From: Sphingobacterium corticibacter
Lineage (GTDB): Bacteria > Bacteroidota > Bacteroidia > Sphingobacteriales > Sphingobacteriaceae
DNA length: 64,000 nucleotides
Assembly (NCBI RefSeq): GCF_003076635.1
Contig: NZ_QDKG01000005.1
Span: 245,302 to 309,301, forward strand
Direction: 5' to 3'
The notes under the pieces: generated by a model
What the model was told of the DNA's origin: nothing
What the model saw: the letters and a program-made list of their open reading frames with translations, nothing else
The model's database searches: none
Shown: positions 17,677 to 27,460 of the stretch, piece by piece
Numbering within the stretch: position 1 is the stretch's first letter
How the letters are laid out: each line of letters opens with the position of its first letter
Position numbers and translations under genes: made by a program

Positions 17677-18477
17677 TCATATCTTACTAGCTACCAACGC
17701 ATACAGCATCGGAATCCTATTTTCCAAATGCTGAATCCGAAACTTTCCAGGCTCAAATTCTACGGTATGACTAAAACAATCGTACGGTGAATAATCAAAC
17801 TCCTCAAAATGAGAAACCTGTAATCCATTGGCCAATAAACTCCCCAACACCTCACCCAAACTGTGATTCCACATCACATAATCCTGATTAATATTAGCAT
17901 CTTTATCGGCATAGGTGCCATTTTCGTTTTCTTTGATCGCACCTGAGTTGAAATAATTATATCCTACTTTAGTAAAATCATCATCAAACATCCAGACGAC
18001 CGGATGAAATTCTACAAACACCAATTTGCCACTAGGCTTAAGATAATGGCTGATGATTTTGGCCCAACGATCCAAATCGGGCAACCAACCAATCACGCCA
18101 TAGCTGGTAAATACATAATCAAATTGCTCGTTCAGATGAGACGGCAGATCATAGATATCACTGCAGATAAATTTTGCGGAAGAATTAGTTTGCTTCGCAA
18201 TATCAACGGCAGTTTGTATCGCTTTATCAGATAGATCCACGCCAGTTACTTCCGCACCTGATCGACTTAGAGAGATAGAATCTTGTCCAAAATGACATTG
18301 CAAGTGCAAGATGGACTTGTCTCGCACATCACCTAACAATTGAAGCTCAATATCTTTCAGTGAGCTTTTGCCTTGCAAAAAGCCCGGCATATCATAAAAT
18401 GCAGATTTCAAATGTGCATCCGTTCTATTGTTCCAAGATACGCGATTAATGGCTATGTAGTCTTCGCTTTTAGTCAT
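17677..18477 (-). CDS. class I SAM-dependent methyltransferase
   Basis: 266 residues, Rossmann-type methyltransferase: motif I variant SILHLQCHFGQD near 54-65 (LHLQCHFG replacing the usual GCGxG, typical of one Bacteroidota subgroup), acidic SAM-ribose residue in GVDLSD, FICSDIYDLP, and post-motif QFDYVFTSYGVIGWLPD. Acceptor unknown; a small-molecule substrate is likely. It lies 80 bases downstream of the propeller lipoprotein gene on the same strand. Confidence 0.8.
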   Translation of the reverse strand: MTKSEDYIAINRVSWNNRTDAHLKSAFYDMPGFLQGKSSLKDIELQLLGDVRDKSILHLQCHFGQDSISLSRSGAEVTGVDLSDKAIQTAVDIAKQTNSSAKFICSDIYDLPSHLNEQFDYVFTSYGVIGWLPDLDRWAKIISHYLKPSGKLVFVEFHPVVWMFDDDFTKVGYNYFNSGAIKENENGTYADKDANINQDYVMWNHSLGEVLGSLLANGLQVSHFEEFDYSPYDCFSHTVEFEPGKFRIQHLENRIPMLYALVASKI

Positions 18478-18557
18478 ATTTTAAGTCGTGAACCTAAAGA
18501 TATGAAATTCTTCATCGTCCACCGAAATCCGAGAAACATATCACTACTACTTATTCG

Positions 18558-19634
18558 CTATTTTTCGACGACAAAAATACTGTTGATGTTGGCAAATTCC
18601 GTAGAAAATGGACCGAATTCCTGTACTGCACCATTAACCCATAAGGTGGGCATATTCCCCGTTTCCGAACGCACAGCTCCCACTGTGTAGACATTTCGTT
18701 TGATCACGTGCATACCCGAAGCAGAACGTGCTGGTCCGTATGGAGTTTGCAGTTCCATTATCTCCTTGTTACGCCAAATACGACCCATCAAGTTTTCTCC
18801 TTGCTGTACCTGACCACAAACATAGACTTGGCCATCGTCTACCGCAATCGCTCCAGTACGCGAATAAATATCTCCAGATGGCAATACCGCTTCTTCGCCA
18901 TTCTTCCAATATTTGGCATTCTGATCAAATTCAGCATCTGCATAACCTGCTACATATACATCTGCGCCATCTACAAAAATGCCGGTACTAAAGGTATTCA
19001 CATTGGGTTTTGATAAGGCATAGCGCACATTATTCTTCCAATAAACCGCGGTATTGCTACCACTATTATTTTCGTATCCCGCGATATACACATCATTTCC
19101 TACAACCATAACATCTTGCGGATAAGCCGACAAATTCCCATCACCAATGGTACTAGCCTCGCCATTTTTCCACAAAGTCGGAATCGCTCGGCCAGCAACG
19201 CTAATAGTTCCAACGACATATACGTCGGAAGCAACTACATACACCGCTAAAGCTCGCGCGGTAGCCCTATTAGGAATAGCAAGTTCTTCAGGAATACTAT
19301 TTTTCCACAACATCGCTTTAGCTGGTTGAGCCATAGCACTAGCATCTCGGTTGACGTATCCTACCACATACACATCATCATTAGATACGAAAATATCTGA
19401 GGCAATAGCAGCAACATTTCCACTATAAGGCAGAGAATGTGCGACATTATTATGCACGTAAAATGGTTTATTGATACTATTTTCTTTGCGAATACCTGTT
19501 GCGTAAATATCTACTTGTATGTTTTCTGGCTCTTCTGGCAATTCCTCATCATTATTCTTTTTGCATGAAATGATCTGACAAAGGAATAGGCTAAGAAATA
19601 AAAAGACAATAAGTGTCTTGCGATCGTAATACAT
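18558..19634 (-). CDS. beta-propeller lipoprotein with seven repeats
   Basis: About 358 residues from the ATG at 19634. Longer starts at 19652 and 19682 are possible; I prefer this one because it gives a standard lipoprotein signal with lipobox IISC (Cys24) followed by KKNND. About six repeats of 45-50 residues share the pattern (V)xxxDVYVxGYxxxxxxxxAxxWKNG. The N-terminus starts mid-repeat (DIYATG) and the C-terminus supplies the missing strand (NSIFVVEK), which would close a seven-bladed propeller velcro-style. Surface or periplasmic binding role inferred; no enzymatic residues seen. Confidence 0.65.
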   Translation of the reverse strand: MYYDRKTLIVFLFLSLFLCQIISCKKNNDEELPEEPENIQVDIYATGIRKENSINKPFYVHNNVAHSLPYSGNVAAIASDIFVSNDDVYVVGYVNRDASAMAQPAKAMLWKNSIPEELAIPNRATARALAVYVVASDVYVVGTISVAGRAIPTLWKNGEASTIGDGNLSAYPQDVMVVGNDVYIAGYENNSGSNTAVYWKNNVRYALSKPNVNTFSTGIFVDGADVYVAGYADAEFDQNAKYWKNGEEAVLPSGDIYSRTGAIAVDDGQVYVCGQVQQGENLMGRIWRNKEIMELQTPYGPARSASGMHVIKRNVYTVGAVRSETGNMPTLWVNGAVQEFGPFSTEFANINSIFVVEK

Positions 19635-19867
19635 TCGAGAATAGTTTTTCATAGGTGAACAGATCTGCAAATCTAATTCCATGATTTGCAGGTATCATCC
19701 GTTGTAGATAACATGTATATATAAAAAGTGTGGCTTACAATGCATGATGATGGTTATTTGCATTTGATTTTGTCATCCATAGAGTCTCACATTCGTTAGC
19801 AAAACACCCGATATCACATCAAACATTTATTCCCTACGACAAAACTTTATGAGCCGACAAAATCCAT

Positions 19868-19875
19868 TATCTTTG
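19868..19875 (+). promoter_or_regulatory. -7 element for ABC-F gene
   Basis: TATCTTTG matches TAnnTTTG, with TTT at the -33 position 19 bases upstream. Predicted leader is under 20 bases, consistent with the GTG start at 19899. Confidence 0.5.
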
Positions 19876-19898
19876 CGAACATTTCAATAGCAAACACA

Positions 19899-21530
19899 GT
19901 GATTAGCATCAACAATATCTCGGTTTCCTTCGGCGGCACCACCCTTTTTAGTGACGTATCTTTCTCGATCAATGAAAATGATAAAATTGCCTTAATGGGC
20001 AAGAACGGCGCAGGTAAATCTACTTTATTAAAAATCATTGCGGGAGCAGGAAAGCCTTCAACAGGTAACATTTCCGCCCCGAAAGAAGCGGTGATCGCTT
20101 ACCTACCGCAGCATCTTTTGACGCAAGACAATGTGAGCGTGTTTGAGGAAACTTCCAAAGCATTTGACGAAGTCTATCAAATGCAAGCGCAGTTGGAGGA
20201 ACTGAATGAACAGTTGACCGTGCGAACGGATTACGAAAGTGATTCTTACATGGAGCTGATCGAGCAGGTTTCGGAGTTGAGCGAACGTTTTTATTCGTTG
20301 GAAGAAACCAATTACGACGCGGAAGTAGAAAAGGTGTTGAAAGGTTTAGGATTTGAGCGATCAGATTTCACCCGTCAAACATCGGAGTTTTCGGGAGGAT
20401 GGCGCATGCGCATCGAATTGGCCAAAATCTTACTCAAAAAACCAGATCTAATTTTGCTCGATGAGCCCACCAACCACATGGATATTGAGAGCATACAATG
20501 GTTGGAAGATTTCTTGATCAATTCTGCCAAAGCGGTGGTCGTGATTTCCCATGACCGTGCATTTGTCGACAATATTACCAACCGTACCATTGAGGTGACG
20601 ATGGGTCGCATTTATGATTACAAAGCGACTTACAGCCATTACCTAGAATTGCGCAAAGAACGACGCCAACATCAGTTGAAAGCTTACGAAGAACAACAGC
20701 GCTTCATTGCCGACAATCAGGAGTTTATCGACCGCTTCCGGGGTACGTATTCGAAGACATTACAGGTACAATCGCGTGTGAAGATGTTGGAAAAATTAGA
20801 GATTATCGAAGTAGATGAGGTAGATACTTCGGCATTGCGATTGAAGTTCCCTCCTGCTCCACGCTCTGGTAAATATCCGGTGATGGTCGAGGAATTAACC
20901 AAACGATATGGCGAGCACACCGTATTTGAGAAAGCTTCTATGGTAATCGAGCAGGGTGAAAAAGTAGCTTTCGTAGGTAAAAATGGTGAAGGAAAGTCGA
21001 CGATGATCAAAGCGATCATGGGCGAGATTGATTTCGAAGGATCGCTAAAAGTGGGTCACAATGTCAAGATCGGTTACTTCGCACAGAATCAAGCGGCTTT
21101 GCTGGATCAGGAAATGACGGTTTTTGAAACGATTGACCAGATTGCTGTCGGTGATGTACGGGTCAAAATCAAAGATCTCTTAGGCGCATTTATGTTCAGT
21201 GGAGAAGATACCACGAAGAAGGTGAAAGTGCTTTCCGGTGGTGAGAAAACACGTTTGGCGATGATCAAATTGCTCTTAGAACCGGTTAATGTGTTAATTC
21301 TCGATGAGCCGACCAACCATTTGGACATGAAAACCAAAGACATCATCAAAGATGCGTTGCAGGATTTTGATGGGACGTTGATTTTGGTATCGCATGATCG
21401 AGATTTCCTAGATGGACTTGCGAAAAAGGTATTTGAATTTGGCAACAAGCGTGTCCGCGAACATTTTGAGGATATCAAAGGATTCTTAGAATACAAGAGA
21501 ATGGATAACCTCAAAGATATTGAGAAATAG
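19899..21530 (+). CDS. ABC-F family ATPase (ribosome-associated)
   Basis: 543 residues, two ABC domains and no membrane segment. First domain: Walker A GKNGAGKST (35-43), signature FSGGWRMR, Walker B LILLDEPTNH. Linker rich in K/R/E/Q (about 240-300) of the ABC-F P-site type. Second domain: GKNGEGKST, LSGGEKTR and VLILDEPTNHLD. Such proteins bind the ribosomal E site and relieve stalls or confer antibiotic protection; the short linker looks like a housekeeping YbiT/EttA-type protein. GTG start; plus-strand monocistron. Confidence 0.9.
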   Translation: MISINNISVSFGGTTLFSDVSFSINENDKIALMGKNGAGKSTLLKIIAGAGKPSTGNISAPKEAVIAYLPQHLLTQDNVSVFEETSKAFDEVYQMQAQLEELNEQLTVRTDYESDSYMELIEQVSELSERFYSLEETNYDAEVEKVLKGLGFERSDFTRQTSEFSGGWRMRIELAKILLKKPDLILLDEPTNHMDIESIQWLEDFLINSAKAVVVISHDRAFVDNITNRTIEVTMGRIYDYKATYSHYLELRKERRQHQLKAYEEQQRFIADNQEFIDRFRGTYSKTLQVQSRVKMLEKLEIIEVDEVDTSALRLKFPPAPRSGKYPVMVEELTKRYGEHTVFEKASMVIEQGEKVAFVGKNGEGKSTMIKAIMGEIDFEGSLKVGHNVKIGYFAQNQAALLDQEMTVFETIDQIAVGDVRVKIKDLLGAFMFSGEDTTKKVKVLSGGEKTRLAMIKLLLEPVNVLILDEPTNHLDMKTKDIIKDALQDFDGTLILVSHDRDFLDGLAKKVFEFGNKRVREHFEDIKGFLEYKRMDNLKDIEK

Positions 21531-21596
21531 TTATTATACTTCTATTGCTATGTCATTTTGAATTAAATGTTTGTCATATGATAAAGCTGGATTCTT

Positions 21597-23171
21597 TTAT
21601 CTGCCTGTAGCTCGTGCCTCATTGATATACATACGCACACCAACCTGTGCTTGCCAACGGCTTCCTTGTGGCACAAAAGTAGGATCTAGATCCGCGCGCA
21701 AGCTAGGATCTGTCGCTTTGCGATAGTCCACTGCGGCAAAAAATCCTAAGTCATTCTTCCCGAAAAAGCGACCAATATATTCGCCTTTTAATTGTGCTCC
21801 CCAATAACGTGCTTGATAATAGTAATAATCGGTGAAAACCACATTCTTGACGAATTCAGATTTTGCGATCGGATTGTAATTTAATGTCGTAGATGTAGGT
21901 AGATTCAAATAGGGATGAGCCGATAGTCGGATGCTATTGCCCGAAGCGCGCGTGTGATACAGACTCGCCCACAATCCCAATTCCATATTTCCTGCATCGA
22001 GCAAAACTGATTGTACCAAATCTTGTCTGCGAATGGTGTGATGACTTAAATCTAAACCAATTTCTTTGACGGTAGCTTTATCCTTCCCCCAAAGTAGACG
22101 ATAACTGCCTGCTAAATCCATCGTATTCACTTTGTAATTGACAATTTCCAAGCTTCCTGTCGTTCTGGTATTACCATCTGATCCTATTTGATATCCGCCA
22201 TTTACGGTGAGCATCTGTTGTTTGCTTTTGTTCGATGGGCTATACAAAGCAATTTGTCCATGGACGCTATGCAAATCGAAAATGCCTAACGGGCCACTGT
22301 ACTTTACGGAAGATTTATCATTGACTTGATTCGTATTGTGATACCATTGGTATTCTCCTACAGCTTGCACACGCCATCCATTCATGGTAGCGGCATATTC
22401 TAAACCAGCACCTTTGTAAGTATCGACCTTAGAGCGGGCCACAGAATCGCGTACAACAGAGCTACCATATCCATAACTCATATGATAGATGCGATCCGGA
22501 TATAAGGACGATTCTTTAAATACCAAGCTTTTGTAGACTAAACTTACCTGCTCATCTGCCTTACCAATGAGTCCGTAAATACCAACTGCGTGATTATCGA
22601 TCTTAAAAGCCACACCCGGACGAGCTCTCAATTCAAAACGCTGAGAACTCAAGCGCGGATCTACCGTGCCGGCAGACCAATGCCGGTGGTAATCTAGTTT
22701 CAAAAAAGGTTGTATATGCGCATTCACCTTATAACCTAGCGCCGCGTTCAAGATATAATTCTGCCGTTGATACTCTCCGCTTTTATTTGCGTAAGCATAA
22801 TAGGGCGCTAGCTCATTCATATTGCTACGCAAACTATTGGCTAAACTATCTTCGAATTGATTATTAAATTCGAAACGAGCACCAATCTGGAATCGCCCTA
22901 ACTGATTGAATCCTGTGGCCACAAAATTGGTCATCCGCTCGCTGTAAGCCTGCTGTGCTTTCCGAAAGCTGCCTCCACCAAATTGTTGATTCAACTGAAC
23001 CATGCCGTAGCTTTCCCGATCCGATTGCATCCTGAACGTGGGCGACAAAATCAAGGCTTCCGCAAACTGCTGGTCTTGTCGAAAGAAATAAACAGAGTCC
23101 AAGCTGCGCTGCGCATGCGCAGCGACAACTTGGACTAATAACAATAAGGTGATTACTAATCTAGTACTCAT
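21597..23171 (-). CDS. DUF6850 family outer-membrane beta-barrel protein
   Basis: 524 residues: signal peptide (about 1-20, ending AHAQ), then alternating amphipathic strands rich in aromatic girdle residues to the C-terminus (GSRWQAQVGVRMYIN). I recognise the pattern as the DUF6850 barrel usually found beside DUF4876 and a TonB receptor. It is the last gene of that operon, 8 bases after the DUF4876 stop. Possible partner in metal or haem acquisition; function unestablished. Confidence 0.75.
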   Translation of the reverse strand: MSTRLVITLLLLVQVVAAHAQRSLDSVYFFRQDQQFAEALILSPTFRMQSDRESYGMVQLNQQFGGGSFRKAQQAYSERMTNFVATGFNQLGRFQIGARFEFNNQFEDSLANSLRSNMNELAPYYAYANKSGEYQRQNYILNAALGYKVNAHIQPFLKLDYHRHWSAGTVDPRLSSQRFELRARPGVAFKIDNHAVGIYGLIGKADEQVSLVYKSLVFKESSLYPDRIYHMSYGYGSSVVRDSVARSKVDTYKGAGLEYAATMNGWRVQAVGEYQWYHNTNQVNDKSSVKYSGPLGIFDLHSVHGQIALYSPSNKSKQQMLTVNGGYQIGSDGNTRTTGSLEIVNYKVNTMDLAGSYRLLWGKDKATVKEIGLDLSHHTIRRQDLVQSVLLDAGNMELGLWASLYHTRASGNSIRLSAHPYLNLPTSTTLNYNPIAKSEFVKNVVFTDYYYYQARYWGAQLKGEYIGRFFGKNDLGFFAAVDYRKATDPSLRADLDPTFVPQGSRWQAQVGVRMYINEARATGR

Positions 23172-23179
23172 GTGTTTTA

Positions 23180-24547
23180 TTAATCAATAAAAGAGCTTTC
23201 GCCTTTAGATGAGTTCGCACGATTCAAGAACCCAAAGTCGTTCGTAGAATTGTTGGTATCTAACAAGATACGTCGTCCATTGACCTTTTTGGCCGTTTTA
23301 CGGACGACAGATTGGCTGGAGAACGGTCCACCTGGAACGGAAATCGCCCCGGCGTCAAAACGCTGTGGCAAACGTCTTGGCAAACGATCGGCTACAACAG
23401 GTGTTTCCACTTCTACCGCATCGATAATATACTGAGTTGGCAACTGTGGATAGCGGCGTGTATCCGTGGAAACGGTACGCTCAATAGGTGATGCGAAAGC
23501 TGGCAGATTTTCTACTTGGATAGAAGCATCCAATTTTACAATCGCATACGATTCACGTGTTTGTGGTGTGAAAGTCCAATCGCGTCCTTGATCTATAAAG
23601 ATCACATCCATATTAGGTACATTTAGGTTATCGACATCAGTCGCCAAAGGTGAGCTCGCCGCATTGATCCGCTTGAGGTATTCTGCCATATTTACCTCAA
23701 AATCTGCACCGCTCAAATCTACGGTCAACGTCGGATCACCTGCAGTGATGACCTTTCCATTCAAATCCGTGTACGATCCGGCATGATTCACCGCAGTAGC
23801 CGCAACGATAATGCTTTTGCCCGGTTCGACCTTATGTTTTTTTCCTGTACCATCGCTTGGTATACGCATTATAGATTTAGCATACACGAAGTCTTCGTTT
23901 GGATCACCATTTGAAAAAATCATACCCACAGATTTACTCCAATCAAACTGATTGTTCGATAACGAGTAAGCATCGGTACTGCGATTGGGTTTTCCATAAA
24001 TGGTGACCAATAACAAACTATCTGCATATAGATCTTCGGAGGTATTATTATAAATCTCAATAAAATTATCCCGGTTGGTAGCGGCACTTCTTGTATCGGA
24101 GCCAGCGTAATAAATTTGTTTGATCACAAAACCACCGACTGTTTCACTAGGAACCAAAGTAATGGTAAAGTTCTCGTCCGCAAAAATGGATTTATTATTT
24201 AAAGCATAGTTTAAGAAGAAATCATCTTCTTGATTTGTACCCGTCAATGCGGTATATTCCGCCGCAGTTAGTTTCAGTGATACATTTACCGAATATATGC
24301 CCGGAACCATATCGCTCAATTGGATCTGACCATTCGCATTGGCTTTTAGGGTATATTTTGTACTATTCGCATTGCTTTCTAGGGTAATTTCGGCTTTATC
24401 ATAGGGAACTGTAAAAGGCACCTTCTCTTCGTCCACAGCCAGTTGTATCTGTACATTGACTGGTATCGCTTGTTGCTGGTCTTTTTGACATCCGGCTATA
24501 ATCAATAGCGTAATGGAGGCAAATAATAAAGTAATTCTAGTTTTCAT
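23180..24547 (-). CDS. DUF4876 family lipoprotein
   Basis: 455 residues, lipoprotein signal with lipobox IAGC (Cys20) followed by QKDQQQ. An N-terminal immunoglobulin/carboxypeptidase-regulatory-like beta domain (about 30-110, YSVNVSLKLT) precedes a longer domain containing YYAGSDTRS and NFIEIYNNTSEDLY, resembling a lamin-tail-type fold. Second gene of the operon, 34 bases after the TonB receptor. Probably a surface-exposed or periplasmic accessory binding lipoprotein. Confidence 0.8.
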   Translation of the reverse strand: MKTRITLLFASITLLIIAGCQKDQQQAIPVNVQIQLAVDEEKVPFTVPYDKAEITLESNANSTKYTLKANANGQIQLSDMVPGIYSVNVSLKLTAAEYTALTGTNQEDDFFLNYALNNKSIFADENFTITLVPSETVGGFVIKQIYYAGSDTRSAATNRDNFIEIYNNTSEDLYADSLLLVTIYGKPNRSTDAYSLSNNQFDWSKSVGMIFSNGDPNEDFVYAKSIMRIPSDGTGKKHKVEPGKSIIVAATAVNHAGSYTDLNGKVITAGDPTLTVDLSGADFEVNMAEYLKRINAASSPLATDVDNLNVPNMDVIFIDQGRDWTFTPQTRESYAIVKLDASIQVENLPAFASPIERTVSTDTRRYPQLPTQYIIDAVEVETPVVADRLPRRLPQRFDAGAISVPGGPFSSQSVVRKTAKKVNGRRILLDTNNSTNDFGFLNRANSSKGESSFID

Positions 24548-24581
24548 ATATGTGATTGGGTTGATTATTATTCAATTTATC

Positions 24582-27344
24582 TTATAATTTAAAGGATACT
24601 CCGCCCGTAATACTCAATGGGCTATTATAACGCGTAATGACTTCTATTCCGTTAGTGGGATTGATGAAGGAAGATTGCGGGCGCAAGTTGAAGGTATTGT
24701 AAGCCGTCACCGCAATCCGCATTTTCTTGCCAATTTCCTTAGCCACAGAAACGGAGAAATTAGCGTATACGATGCGCTGCTCCGAGCTACTTGCACTCAG
24801 ATCGCGTCCGGGAATAATGCCGGCTGCTTGCTGTTCTGGCGTCAGCCAAACGCGTTGCATCGTCGCATCGAGGTAGGCAATGGCGGGCTGTGTAGCTGCT
24901 TTATGCAAGGATGACATTTTGTTCATCCAATTGATATCCATGTAGGTCATGATCACAAAACCTAGTTTAGGAATATGCGTCGTCGAATTCAACTTACTTG
25001 TAAGAATATAGCGCTGCTGACTATTTAATGGATTATATAAAGCATACCAAATATTTTGACCATCAATAACCACCGGTTGTGCCAGGCGGGTATCTTCCAA
25101 GATATCGCCATTATCTTGCCGCGAGAGGATAAATGAGGTACTGGTTAGAAAACTGGTTTCGATCGCTTTGATTTTCTTCGTAGACAATGACCAGTCAAAA
25201 CCATACGTGTAGGAACTTCTAACATTGGCAATCTGATTCACCGAGTTGTCGTAATAGGTGACGTACTCACCCGTCTCATTATAATTTATTTTGCCTGCCG
25301 TCGCATCATATTCAAAGGCAAATTGCGGCAAAGTGACGGGATAAAATTGCTTGACCGAATTAAATCCATTGGTATTATGCTTAAAATAGCCATTCAATCT
25401 CGAAGAGATGAATTTATCTCTATAATTGATGTTGAGCTCACCTTGCATCGATCGGCTGGGTTTCAAGTTGGCATTAGCCAATTCAATCCTTTCGGTATGC
25501 AAGAGATAAAGACTGGTATTACCATAACTCACATTTCCGAGCGGAATATCGATCCATGTTGGCGGTGGATATCGGTGTAATAAAGTAGGCGACTTCGTCG
25601 CAATACCGTACGCTGCAGATACTTGCCAATGCTTGTCAAGCACGATTTGTGTACTGAGCCGAGGCTGCACCGATAAAGATCCGTTTTGCGAATCAAACCG
25701 AATACCCAAGCTGCTGTTCATCGCTTTGCCCAACCAGCGATAGCGAATATTATCGGTCAGGTAAAGCCCAGCATTAAATATTGCCGGCGTAAGTTCAAAA
25801 GAATACGGTCGTACATTTTGGTCACTAACGTCTATCCAGCGCGGACGCAGTGGGTCCGCAATTATTCCTCGCCCACCATTATTCGCGTAATTTCCATTCG
25901 CGCCATAACTCAGTACATGGGAGAATCCGCCCAGCCGAAAACGGCTAGCAAATCGTAAGTTGGCACTAGCCGTAATGGGATTACCGACGATGCGCTCTTC
26001 TGACATATACCGACCACTTACCAATAGGCCTTCATAGATTCCAGTTGTATCTTTTCCGCCAACCGGTATTCCACCGCGATTCAACAACACCTGCGCAGAA
26101 CTTTCTTGATTGCGTTCGGAGTACGAAGCACTAAAATTGATATCATCGAGCCAAGGTTTATCTACCTTAATGACCATATTATTAGAAATACGGATTCCCG
26201 ATTCGGTAGATTCATAGCTTTTTTGTGTATCGTCGTCCGGATCGAGCTTTACCTCATCCAATCGTTGATTAAAATCTATACTGAGCTTATTACGGAAATA
26301 GCGGTACTGTGGCGTATTCCACCGGATACCCATGCCATAGCGGCGATATTCCTGAAAACGGTCGGTGAGATTGGAGTTCGATTTCGCATAATTACCATCT
26401 ACCATCAATCCACCCCAGCCTTTCGGCAAATCGAACCCTTTATTGAGCGAGTAATTCTGCGATCCGCCATTGATGTTGGTAGTAAAATGCCATGGAGATC
26501 GTCCCGCTTTACGCTCGATCAAAATAGCACCATCCGTCAATTCACCAAATTCAGCCGATGCCACGCCTTGAATTACTTCAATCTTTTCAATGGATTCGAC
26601 GGGGATTTCGCGTAAATCAATACCTCGAAACGGCACATCTGCCGTATTCCCACCATTCGTTGCTGGCAACGCGCTACCGCCCATTCCCCATTGCCCTGGC
26701 AAGCGAGATTGCATATTTGCATCATTCGATAAGGCTACACCGTCCATAATAATAGGCACACCCAACGAATTGTTCAGCGCATCGCTACCACCCAAGGTAT
26801 TACGTAAAGTGAGCGTTTGCGGTGCATTGATATTTGGCGCGCTGATCTGTCTGCCTGGCAAATTATTCAGTACGTCCAACAAACTAAATGCTTGCACGCG
26901 TTCTATAGCTTCTTCGTCGAAGGTAATGGACGAAATAGAGTTCTTGGTTCCTTCAAACGTCGGGTTTACATCGATCTGCTCCAACGTTAAACTATTGTCC
27001 ACCAAAGTGACAACTATAGGTTTGTTCAGATCGCTTTTAGCGATTTTTTGCTTAATAGTTTTTTTGCCGATATACGAAACGATTAAGGTGATATCACCTT
27101 CATAAGCCGACAACGAAATACTAAAAGCACCTTGCTTATCTGTACGAGTTTGCTGTTGTGTTTCCTCTATATATACGTTAGCCAAAGAAAGCTTTTCCCC
27201 TACGTGGCCATCGTAAACTATTCCAGATATATTGGGAATTTTACGGACCTGCGCTTGCCCCGACAAAGGGATGAGATGGATAACAAGAAGAATTACACAC
27301 GCCATTTTGATAGCGATAACGCATATTTTCCCTAGGTTGACCAT
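24582..27344 (-). CDS. TonB-dependent outer-membrane receptor
   Basis: 920 residues. Signal peptide (about 1-31, ending GQAQ), carboxypeptidase-regulatory-like domain (about 36-115, ISGIVYDGHVGEKLSLANVYI), TonB-box-like LTLEQIDV near 120, plug domain (LLDVLNNLPGRQIS; VESIEKIEVIQGVASAEFG) and a 22-strand-type barrel ending LSITGGVSFKL with terminal Leu in place of the usual Phe. No SusD partner; instead DUF4876 and DUF6850 follow and a di-haem peroxidase is divergent. This context and the Fur-like dyads upstream suggest iron, haem or another metal chelate, which is inference. Confidence 0.9.
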   Translation of the reverse strand: MVNLGKICVIAIKMACVILLVIHLIPLSGQAQVRKIPNISGIVYDGHVGEKLSLANVYIEETQQQTRTDKQGAFSISLSAYEGDITLIVSYIGKKTIKQKIAKSDLNKPIVVTLVDNSLTLEQIDVNPTFEGTKNSISSITFDEEAIERVQAFSLLDVLNNLPGRQISAPNINAPQTLTLRNTLGGSDALNNSLGVPIIMDGVALSNDANMQSRLPGQWGMGGSALPATNGGNTADVPFRGIDLREIPVESIEKIEVIQGVASAEFGELTDGAILIERKAGRSPWHFTTNINGGSQNYSLNKGFDLPKGWGGLMVDGNYAKSNSNLTDRFQEYRRYGMGIRWNTPQYRYFRNKLSIDFNQRLDEVKLDPDDDTQKSYESTESGIRISNNMVIKVDKPWLDDINFSASYSERNQESSAQVLLNRGGIPVGGKDTTGIYEGLLVSGRYMSEERIVGNPITASANLRFASRFRLGGFSHVLSYGANGNYANNGGRGIIADPLRPRWIDVSDQNVRPYSFELTPAIFNAGLYLTDNIRYRWLGKAMNSSLGIRFDSQNGSLSVQPRLSTQIVLDKHWQVSAAYGIATKSPTLLHRYPPPTWIDIPLGNVSYGNTSLYLLHTERIELANANLKPSRSMQGELNINYRDKFISSRLNGYFKHNTNGFNSVKQFYPVTLPQFAFEYDATAGKINYNETGEYVTYYDNSVNQIANVRSSYTYGFDWSLSTKKIKAIETSFLTSTSFILSRQDNGDILEDTRLAQPVVIDGQNIWYALYNPLNSQQRYILTSKLNSTTHIPKLGFVIMTYMDINWMNKMSSLHKAATQPAIAYLDATMQRVWLTPEQQAAGIIPGRDLSASSSEQRIVYANFSVSVAKEIGKKMRIAVTAYNTFNLRPQSSFINPTNGIEVITRYNSPLSITGGVSFKL

Positions 27345-27345
27345 T

Positions 27346-27364
27346 ATTTATATTTATTCTAAAT
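27346..27364. promoter_or_regulatory. Fur-like dyad at TonB receptor start
   Basis: ATTTATATT-T-ATTCTAAAT, a 9-1-9 imperfect inverted repeat (7 of 9 pairs) directly before the receptor start codon and overlapping its predicted transcription start. It shares the right half-site ATTCTAAAT exactly with the second dyad at 27405. The metalloregulator identity is inferred. Confidence 0.45.
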
Positions 27365-27370
27365 AGTGTG

Positions 27371-27378
27371 CAAATGTA
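27371..27378 (-). promoter_or_regulatory. -7 element of TonB receptor operon
   Basis: TACATTTG on the minus strand, a perfect TAnnTTTG, placing the start of transcription near 27364. The -33 match is poor. Confidence 0.5.
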
Positions 27379-27404
27379 AAAGATATTTTCCCATACGCCT
27401 AATT

Positions 27405-27423
27405 ATTTTTAATAATTCTAAAT
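27405..27423. promoter_or_regulatory. Fur-like dyad in the divergent peroxidase promoter
   Basis: ATTTTTAAT-A-ATTCTAAAT, 9-1-9 with 7 of 9 pairs. It lies just upstream of a -7-like TAATTTCG (27432-27439) on the plus strand, a classic repressor position for the peroxidase gene. Confidence 0.45.
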
Positions 27424-27460
27424 AAAACCCGTAATTTCGCAGCAATTTAGAGGAGGTATA

